A DNA stretch of 19,719 nt, taken from NCBI GenBank assembly GCA_900128585.1, contig LT642392.1, forward strand, positions 1 through 19,719, given 5' to 3'. Numbering within the stretch: position 1 is the stretch's first letter; each line of letters opens with the position of its first letter. Of the stretch, positions 1 through 6,398 are shown one piece after another. A program made the translations under genes and the position numbers. The notes below the pieces were generated by a model, which was not told the origin of the DNA, searched no databases, and saw only the letters and a list, made by a program, of their open reading frames with translations. Source of the stretch: Stramenopiles sp. TOSAG23-3. Its lineage: Eukaryota > Sar.

Positions 1-315
1 GTGCAGCACATCAAGAAAAGAAAACGAATAATAAGTTAAGTAATACGAGACCAGAGGACGAGAACACTCGCCACCAAGTTGTGAGTGTTGGACGTCGGGG
101 AGTATGTAGTACGATACGAAGACCAAGGAGAACCAAAGAGAACCAAGGAGAAGAGAAAATAAAGAAGTTAAGAAATTACGAGAGCAGAGGACGAGGGCGC
201 ACCTAGGAGTGTAGATCCCCGATGCATCAACAAGAGAAATAACAAGAACTGTAGCGGAGAACAAAGACGAAAGTATGAAGTACATACCGAGTCACAAGTA
301 AGGAGAAGAAGAAAG

Positions 316-757
316 AAGTTAAGAGATTACGAGAGCCGAAGGGAGAGCACCAAGATGTTCAACGCCAAGGAATTAAGAAAGACGAGGTATTGAAGTACAT
401 TACCTCAAGTAAGGAGAAGAAGAAATAAGTTAAGAGATTACGAGAGCCGAAGGCGAGAGCACCAAGATGTGCAACGCCGAGGAATTAAGAAAGACGAGGT
501 ATTGGAGTACATTACCTCAAGTAAGGAGAAGAAGAAATAAGTTAAGAGATTACGAGAGCCGAAGGCGGGAGCACCAAGATGTTCAACACCGAAGAATTAA
601 GAAAGACAAGGTATTGGAGTACATTGCCTCAAGTAAGGAGAAGAAATAAGTTAAGTGATTACGAGAGCCGAAGGCGAGAGCACCAAGATGTTCAACACCG
701 AGGAATTAAGAAAGACGAATAATAAATACGAGAGCACCAAGATGTTCAACGCCGAGT
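316..757. repeat. Tandem repeat, about 111 bp unit, ~4 copies
   Basis: Units start at 316, 427, 539 and 648, giving periods of 111, 112 and 109 bases, with a shortened last copy around 727-757. Each unit holds in order AAGTTAAGAGATTACGAGAG, CCGAAGG, GAGCACCAAGATG, CAACGCC, GGAATTAAGAAAGACGAGG, TACATTACCTCAAG and TAAGGAGAAG. Copies differ by scattered substitutions and by loss of one GAA in the last full unit. The 111-base period equals 37 codons, but the 112 and 109 spacings do not keep one frame across all copies (109 breaks it). A repeated protein is therefore unlikely. Confidence 0.85.
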
Positions 758-789
758 ACTGTCGGGTAAAATCAAAGGTGAAAAGGAGG

Positions 790-980
790 GGCGGCGAGTA
801 CCGACTCCTAACAACAGCGAGCATCAACAGGAGGGAACATTAAAAGATGGGGAGAGGCGCGTACCGACTTCTATCAACAGCAATCATCGACAGATTGTGA
901 GCGGCAAGTACCGACTCTTAACAACAGCAAGCATCAACGAATATGAAAAATAAAAACCTTCGGGTAAATAAAAACCTTCG
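790..980. repeat. Three copies of a ~44-bp motif plus an 18-bp duplication
   Basis: The sequence GGCGAGTACCGACTCCTAAC, followed by AACAGCGAGCATCAACAG, recurs in diverged form near 793, 855 and 901. The shared core is GTACCGACT, then TATCAACAG or TAACAACAG, then CATC. Directly after the third copy, AAATAAAAACCTTCGG occurs twice in tandem at about 948-982. No coding or RNA gene signature is seen. Confidence 0.7.
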
Positions 981-1171
981 GATACGTATGAAGCGACGTG
1001 AAGGCAAACTCACCAAGCGGGATGACAACAGTAATTTTATGGAGGGTATTGAGAGCCCAATACGTTAAGAATAGACCGAGGAAAATAAGTTAAGAAAAAT
1101 CAAGATCAGAGGACGAGGACACTCACCAACGAACAATGGGTGTTGGGCGGCAGGACGTGTTGAACGTCGGG

Positions 1172-2085
1172 AAGTAGATGAAAGAAGAAGATAAAAGAAG
1201 AAGAAGAAAGAAGATAAAAGAAGAAAATAAAAGAAGAGAAAAGAAGAAGAGAAAAGAAGAAGATCGAGAGAGAGAAGAAGAAGAAGAAGTAAGAAGAAGA
1301 AGAAGAAGACAAAAGAAGAAGAAAAAGAAGGAAAAGAAGAAGAAAGACGAAGAAGATAAACGAAGATGAACGAAAGAAAGAGGAAGGAAAGAAGCAGAAG
1401 CAGAAGAAGAAGACGAACGAAAGAAAGAAGAAGAAGAAGAAAGGAAGAAGAAGAAAAAGAACGAAGAAGAAGAAGACAAAAGAAGAAGAACGAAAGAAAG
1501 AGGAAGAAAGAAGAAGATGAAGATGAAAAGAGAAGAAAGAAGAAAAGAGAAGAAGAGGAAGAAAAAGAAGAAAAAGTAGAGAGAAGGAAAACGAAGAGAA
1601 AAGAAGAAACAGCGGAAGAAAGAAGAAGAAGAAGAAGGAGAAGGAGAAGGAGAAGAAGAAGAAGAAGAAGAGGAAGAAAAAGAAGATAAAGTAGAGAGAA
1701 GGAAAACGAAGAGAAAAGAAGAAACAGCGGAAGAAAGAAGAAGAAGAAGAAGGAGAAGGAGAAAGAGAAGAAGAAGAAGAAGAAGAGGAAGAAAGAAGAA
1801 GCAGCAGAAGAAGAAAAAAAAAAAAAAAAAAAGATAAAAGAATACGAACGAAAGAAAGAAGAAGAAGAAGAAAAGAGGAAGAAGCAGAAGAAGAAGACAA
1901 ACGAAAGAATGAAGAAGAAGATAATAAGAGGGAGAAGAAGAAGAAGTGGTGAGAAAAACGAAGAAGAGAGAAGAATAGGTAGAGATAAGGAGAAAGAAGA
2001 CAGAAGAAGAAGAAAAGGAGAAGAAGAAGAAGAAGGAAAGGAAGAAGAAGAAAGACGAGGTAGACGAGAAAGCAAACCAAGGAGA
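1172..2085. repeat. Polypurine (GAA/GAAGAAA-type) low-complexity block
   Basis: About 0.9 kb in which the plus strand is overwhelmingly A and G with very few pyrimidines, built from imperfect GAA, GGA and GAAA triplets and quartets. It includes a run of 19 A (1814-1832). A segment starting near 1560 is duplicated in tandem with a 115-base period: the marker AGTAGAGAGAAGG occurs at 1575 and again at 1690. All frames are open simply because purine-only codons lack most stops. The long minus-strand Ser/Phe/Leu ORFs here are artefacts of composition. Confidence 0.9.
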
Positions 2086-2250
2086 AGAACGAACAAACGA
2101 ACGAACAAACAAACAAACGAATGAACAAACGGACGGACAAACAAACACACGAATGGACGAGTGAACGAACACGAACAAACAAACGAACGAACAAACGAAC
2201 GAATAAACGAACGAACAAACGAATGGTCAAACGAACGAAACTTAGCAAAT
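2085..2250. repeat. Degenerate tetranucleotide repeat (CAAA/CGAA)n
   Basis: The purine block passes directly into a 4-base periodic tract of ACGAACAAACGAACGAAC type with scattered substitutions, ending around GAAACTTAGC. It is an aged microsatellite. I see no gene in it. Confidence 0.85.
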
Positions 2251-3440
2251 ATGAAGAGTGACAATTTTACTCGAGTTAAGGCCACAACAAAGTACTCACA
2301 TTGGCACTGGTATGGAAGAAAGGAATACAAGTATTCACGAGATAAGAGGTACAGAACTGACGTCCCCCACCACTGAGCTCGACCAGAGCCATGTTGAGAT
2401 CGACAGAACGATGATTACGTATACATTGCAAACCGAGGAGTATCGAACAAGAAACAGAAGACCACGTAAGCACTTCTTTAGAGGCGGCAAGGCGAGTACG
2501 ACGATGAACGAGGAAAGTGAGTCCACGATTAGAGCAGGACGGCATGGTCAATAGATAAAGAGACGAAGAAATTGAGACCAAATTCACAGTTAACATGGTA
2601 GAGTCACAAAGACGGTGGACAACAAGAGGGGGGCAAAACTCAAGTTCACGCCAGGAAGGGACAACCACACACGTCAGGTAGGGACCGAAGAGAATTAGGC
2701 CCGGGCCCACTTTAAGAGTGGGATGACATGCGCAAGGTGTAATAAAATAAGTGAGATGAGACCCGTATCCACAGGAGAAGGGGACGGCCAAAGTGAAGAT
2801 AAATGAAAAAGCAAAGAAACGAAGGAGCAAGGGAGACACGAGCATACACCTCAAGTGATACTATCACGTGCAACGGTCATCGATGGGTGAGAGATCAACG
2901 ATCAACGAAAAGCGAAATACGTAGTGCAATATATGACGAGTACGACATGAGAAAATAGGAGAAACGAAGATGAGGCCAGAGCACTCTTGTCACAGGACAG
3001 GAGGTCGACCACCAAGTCTACCAACAACATAGTGTAGTACATGACGAGTACGACATGAGGAAATAGGAGGAACGAAGATGAGGTGATAAATGATAAGGCG
3101 AAGAAACGAATAAGCACGGGAGACACGAGCATACAACTCAAGCGATACGATCAAGTGCAACGGTCAACGATGGATGAAAGACTGGTAGTATCAGTACCAC
3201 GACGAAACATGAAGAAGATTAACATAAATATGACGGAACAAGGAGTGAAGTCCACCGGCAGGCGAGAAGGAATATCATCCTTCGACCAGAAGGGCGTGAG
3301 GAGGCCACCTGAGGCCTGACCGGGGGAGTTAAGCGGGACGATTTCACAAGGTGGATGAGGTTAACGCCACTGGGCGTTTCCAAGCAAGAGCGAGAGGACA
3401 CAAGCCGTTAAGGGCTCAAGTGTGCCCCCTCCCAAGAAAT
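2251..3440. repeat. Gene-free region with diverged internal duplications
   Basis: Nothing coding is recognised. Two internal duplications are visible. One has the core GGGAGACACGAGCATACA, ending in GTGCAACGGTCA, at about 2803-2886 and again at about 3087-3172. The other has the core ATGACGAGTACGACATGAG, followed by AAATAGGAG and AACGAAGATGAGG, at about 2930-2972 and 3040-3082. A 192-residue minus-strand ORF (2276-2854) crosses the area but resembles no family I know and lies partly in repeat. The region could be a decayed transposon or satellite, but no terminal repeats or transposase remains are evident. Confidence 0.6.
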
Positions 3441-3593
3441 ATACGTCATAACAGAGTAATAATTATTTATTTTTTAATTAATAAAAAAAATATTGCGAAC
3501 TTTAAAATGTGTTCTATCTTCTACTATCATAACGTTTTTTAGTAAAAATAGAAAGCGAGGAGGAAAGATATCGTGTAACATAATTATGAGGAC

Positions 3594-3611
3594 AGAGAGA
3601 GAGAGAGAGAG
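3594..3611. repeat. (AG)9 microsatellite upstream of the LRR gene
   Basis: Nine uninterrupted AG dinucleotides lie 110 bases before the ATG of the LRR gene. GA tracts can act as promoter elements in some eukaryotes, but here that is only a possibility. No TATA box is obvious between 3440 and 3720. The AT-rich stretch at 3460-3495 is the only other compositional feature. Confidence 0.6.
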
Positions 3612-3720
3612 TCACTCTACAAAAACTATTTAAGTGGTTGTGGTTGTCGTCGTTGAGGGTTTGTACCGACGGATACGTCTGTGCTGTAGTTGTTGTTATT
3701 GTAGAGAGACGAGAGTTGAT

Positions 3721-4911
3721 ATGGAAACGTACTCCTCGGCGCCAAACATAGAAATAAAGATTGGTGATGAGATGAATGCGGTGCTTCAGTACAAAGCGCA
3801 ACTTGCCAGTGGGGTCTTAGACCTGTCTGATAGAAGGATTGAAGAACAAGAGTTGGAGTACGTCAACGAACTTGTGCACCTGTGCCAATGTCACCACTTG
3901 GTGCTGACGCAGAACATGTTGGAGCGGACCCGGGAACCGTTCCCGTCGTTCATAACAGTGCTAGACCTGTCCCTGAACAGACTGACCGCATTGTCGTTAG
4001 AGGGCCTGTCTTGCCTGGTCGAACTGAACGTCTCCAGAAATAATTTAGAATCGCTGGAGGGGGTCGATTGCTGCCCGGCGCTTCAAACGTTAAACGCCTC
4101 GCACAACGAAATATCGTTCGTTTGCGGGTATGCGGCAAACGCGCAGCTGACCGAGCTCGACTTATCGTCCAACAAAATTGCAACTGTCGAAGACCTGCGA
4201 GGGGTCAGCGTTTGGGGGTCAGTTCGAACATTTGATGTGACTGGCAACCCTTTGATGGATGTCCCGCACGTGCGCCTTACCATAAAACACTTGCTGTCAA
4301 ACCTTGTCTGGTTAAATAGCAAAAAGCAGCCTTCCTCGCCAAAGGTAGGCAACAATCGCGAGAAGGGCTTTGGTGCATTTACTGCCACTCCGAAGGGCGA
4401 ACGGGCGGCGCAAGGGACCCCGAAAATGTTGGGGTACGCGTCAATACACAAACGGGGGGAACCGGTAGAGTTCGACAGAAGCCCTATTCAGGTCTCCAAA
4501 CATGATCTAGAACTTTCGAAAATGGGCTTTGCAAACAGTCGTCGAAAAAATGTGTCGCGCAACGAAAACGCGAATGGTCAGGGGGGGGAAAAAAAGAGAA
4601 ACGCGTCCAAGCATTCACGGAGTGTTCCGAGGAGTGAGGGGTGGGGTAAGCGAATGCCTCGAGAACGTAAAATAGATCGTAGCAGGGGACCTGCTCGTCG
4701 GAAAGGAGCAGAACGTAGAAAGAAACACGCCCGGTCCGCAATCTCAGCTCGTGGCAAGGCTACAACAGGCATCACCAGGAAACAAACGCAGAGCCTTCGA
4801 CCCAGCAGTCCTGGCAGCGACATCGACATGGAAAAAATGTTGGCCAAAATGATCAAGCATAAGCGATCGCTCCTCTCAAAGCTTCAAGCAACGATGGCCG
4901 ATAACGCATAA
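3721..4911 (+). CDS. SDS22-like leucine-rich-repeat protein with basic C-terminal tail
   Basis: Single-exon gene encoding 396 residues. The ATG at 3721 is the only in-frame ATG after the stop at 3631-3633, and it has G at -3 and G at +4. Residues 33-40 (LDLSDRRI) look like a first LRR. Residues about 77-200 form four or five clear LRRs of the short, SDS22-like class (VLDLSLNRLTAL, ELNVSRNNLESL, TLNASHNEI, ELDLSSNKI). They close with an LRR-cap-like segment after TGNPLMDV that ends in LVWLNSKK. Residues 201-396 are hydrophilic, rich in Lys, Arg and Ser, and probably disordered, with nuclear-localisation-like clusters around RRKGAERRKK and a short helical end (MEKMLAKMIKHKRSLLSKL). There is no signal peptide or membrane segment. 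Such LRRs bind proteins, for example phosphatase or ciliary partners, but I see no signature that picks a family. It converges on PRKDC. Existence of the gene is well supported; its function is unknown. Confidence 0.85.
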   Translation: METYSSAPNIEIKIGDEMNAVLQYKAQLASGVLDLSDRRIEEQELEYVNELVHLCQCHHLVLTQNMLERTREPFPSFITVLDLSLNRLTALSLEGLSCLVELNVSRNNLESLEGVDCCPALQTLNASHNEISFVCGYAANAQLTELDLSSNKIATVEDLRGVSVWGSVRTFDVTGNPLMDVPHVRLTIKHLLSNLVWLNSKKQPSSPKVGNNREKGFGAFTATPKGERAAQGTPKMLGYASIHKRGEPVEFDRSPIQVSKHDLELSKMGFANSRRKNVSRNENANGQGGEKKRNASKHSRSVPRSEGWGKRMPRERKIDRSRGPARRKGAERRKKHARSAISARGKATTGITRKQTQSLRPSSPGSDIDMEKMLAKMIKHKRSLLSKLQATMADNA

Positions 4912-4996
4912 ATGTGTGTGTTCACAATGAATCAGTAATTTTAATTACTTGCCCCAGTTTTTTGCTTTTTAAATAACAGCCAATTTTCTTGTTTTC

Positions 4997-5006
4997 AATA
5001 AATAAA
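4997..5006 (+). terminator. Overlapping AATAAA polyadenylation signals for the LRR gene
   Basis: Two AATAAA hexamers overlap at 4997-5002 and 5001-5006, about 86 bases past the stop codon and in T-rich surroundings. Position and sequence are typical of a eukaryotic poly(A) signal for the plus-strand LRR gene. Confidence 0.65.
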
Positions 5007-5097
5007 CTTTAGTCTTCTTTAATACGTTATGATATATTTTTCTTTTTTTTTCATTAACTAAAATCACAACAGTAGAGATCAGTTCGCAGTACATTAA

Positions 5098-5103
5098 TTT
5101 TAA
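5098..5103 (-). terminator. Possible ATTAAA poly(A) signal for PRKDC
   Basis: On the minus strand ATTAAA lies about 64 bases past the TAA of the kinase gene. A second ATTAAA lies at 5023-5018. No minus-strand AATAAA is present in the gap, so this variant is the best candidate. Confidence 0.35.
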
Positions 5104-5166
5104 TTACCTAAATAATAGCCAATTTTAATTTTCTTCTTTTTTAAAAAACCTTTCCCCTTTCCCTCA

Positions 5167-6398
5167 TTAAGACCAAAGGGACAACCCTAAGTAACTCCTT
5201 AAATGAACTTGTCGGTCGGTAGCTAAAAACATAAGTCCATCCACTTGCTTCATTACACTCGCATCGTCTGCATCGAGCGCAGAGTACTTGCCCTCCACGG
5301 ATGATTCGAACTCTCCCCGTTTTTGCTTGATGAATTCGAGCACGCTGTCTTTGTACTTGACAAATTTGGAATGTTTATTCTGTAAAACGGTTTGGTGAAT
5401 TATGGTGAACGGGGACTCGCTGTCAAGCTTCTTCTTCGTTGAAGCGAACGCGTGCTCCCGTTGTGATTCGACACTTAATGCTGCAAAGACTTGTTCAAGC
5501 GCTTCTCCGGATCCCGTGCCAGAATTTACACGAGACGGCTTCTGTTTTGGGCGCCATTCCATAAGTGGGTCGTTCACGAAGACTTGCATTGAATCCAAAA
5601 GCACCCTGCTCTCCCGCACGAAAGCTTTCAAGATATGGAAAGAGTGTAAACGCAGTGCCCCATTCCGTCCAGGGTGTGGTGCCATTATACTCTCCATTTG
5701 GGGGTCCAATCGAAACGGTATGAGCTCTGGGATAGGAAGCAAAAAAGAAGCAGAGCCAAAAGTGTGACCAAAGTCGATCGGTATCAATGAAAAATCGTTG
5801 TCGCGCAGCAAGCAGTTGCCGAGATGACGATCACCGATTCCAAGCAAATAGCCCGCTATGTTTATAACTGCTAGAGTGCCGATGGTTTTACTCCGCAAAG
5901 CAATGTACACCTCAGGCGTTGCAGCACGGTCTCTTAGTAGTTTTGAGAACTGATCGTGAGAAAACGTTCCGTCAACCTTTTCTTTGTATTCTTTGTCTGC
6001 TGTACCTCTGTTGGCACGATAAATTCTTTCGTAAGCTTCAGAACAACGGTCGAATTTCATGTTGAATTTCTTCCTTAGTAAAGCGTGACACTCTTTCTTC
6101 TGTGTCTTTCCCACCGTCCCGCTTCCGTGTCCATAAACGTTATTCAGAACCTCTGTCTTGTCAATCCATTCAAGCATCCCCGCATTCATGGTAATGGGAA
6201 CAACTGCGTACGTAATCAGTTTCAAGTCCTTCTTTTGGCAGGTCGGATCTTTCTGCAAAATTGAGTTAACAGTGGCAAACATTTGTTCAACCCGCTGGTC
6301 GTTTCGGAGATCCTCCCCACCTTTCACCAAATAACGGTATTTTTGAAAGTCAGAGCCAACAAATGTGATTCGCGACGGCGCGCGGAGGGATTTAAGCT
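5167..6398 (-). CDS. PRKDC: PRKDC exon 3: PI3K-like kinase domain and FATC (residues 3506-3915)
   Basis: Starts after a TTTCTTTCGTAG acceptor with AG completing the split Lys codon, giving VLKLKSLRAPSRITF across the join. The ATP-binding lysine is K3531 in LVKGGEDLRNDQR. The catalytic loop YLLGIGDRHLGN has D3695 and N3700. The metal-binding DFG is D3714 in IDFGHTFGSA. The spacing of 19 residues between the catalytic Asp and the DFG Asp equals the human one. PELIPFRL and MQVFVNDPLMEW follow. The FATC tail, about residues 3888-3915, reads KQVDGLMFLATDRQVHLRSY and ends in GLSLWS. The TTG at 6330 is an internal Leu codon, not a start. Confidence 0.96.

Larger units (their letters stand above)
1..1171. 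repeat. Gene-free diverged repeat field
   Basis: No believable coding region is visible. The plus strand is rich in A and G. Blocks that begin near AAGTTAAG recur throughout: near 35, 168, 316, 427, 539, 648 and 1088. The block at about 28-112 is clearly related to the one at about 1082-1176. Both carry AATAAGTTAAG, then CAGAGGACGAG, ACACTC, GTGTTGG and an ACGTCGGG-type end. The short ORFs here are translations of the repeat unit, so I treat the stretch as a decayed tandem or satellite-like array. Confidence 0.75.
4936..5126. repeat. Duplicated AT-rich motif in the convergent 3' gap
   Basis: TAATTTTAATTAC occurs at 4936-4948 and within 5095-5107. AAATAACAGCCAATTTT at 4971-4987 recurs as AAATAATAGCCAATTTT at 5110-5126. 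In the second copy the two halves are nearly adjacent; in the first they are 22 bases apart. This is an imperfect direct repeat lying between the LRR stop and the PRKDC stop. Confidence 0.75.

Noticed and set aside
1065-2330. Long minus-strand ORFs of 351-421 residues made of Ser, Phe and Leu
   Set aside because: Three overlapping frames are open at once because the strand is nearly pure pyrimidine (CTT/TTC/TCT). Composition explains them, and there is no domain or start context.
2276-2854. 192-residue minus-strand ORF
   Set aside because: It overlaps repeats and has no recognisable family, and the surrounding region is non-coding repeat. The Cys- and Leu-rich start is not convincing as a signal peptide.
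3230-3440. Possible LTR or SINE end (balanced composition, TTCGACC like a B box)
   Set aside because: No A box, target duplication, terminal repeat or second copy is seen in the window.
3634-3720. N-terminal extension of the LRR protein
   Set aside because: The frame is open from 3634 but starts with GTG and encodes Val- and Cys-rich low complexity. The only ATG is at 3721.
5167-6398. Assignment of the kinase to ATM, ATR or mTOR
   Set aside because: The ELPDVQIK and EIPGQY motifs, the VKGGEDLRNDQR segment and the overall length fit DNA-PKcs specifically.
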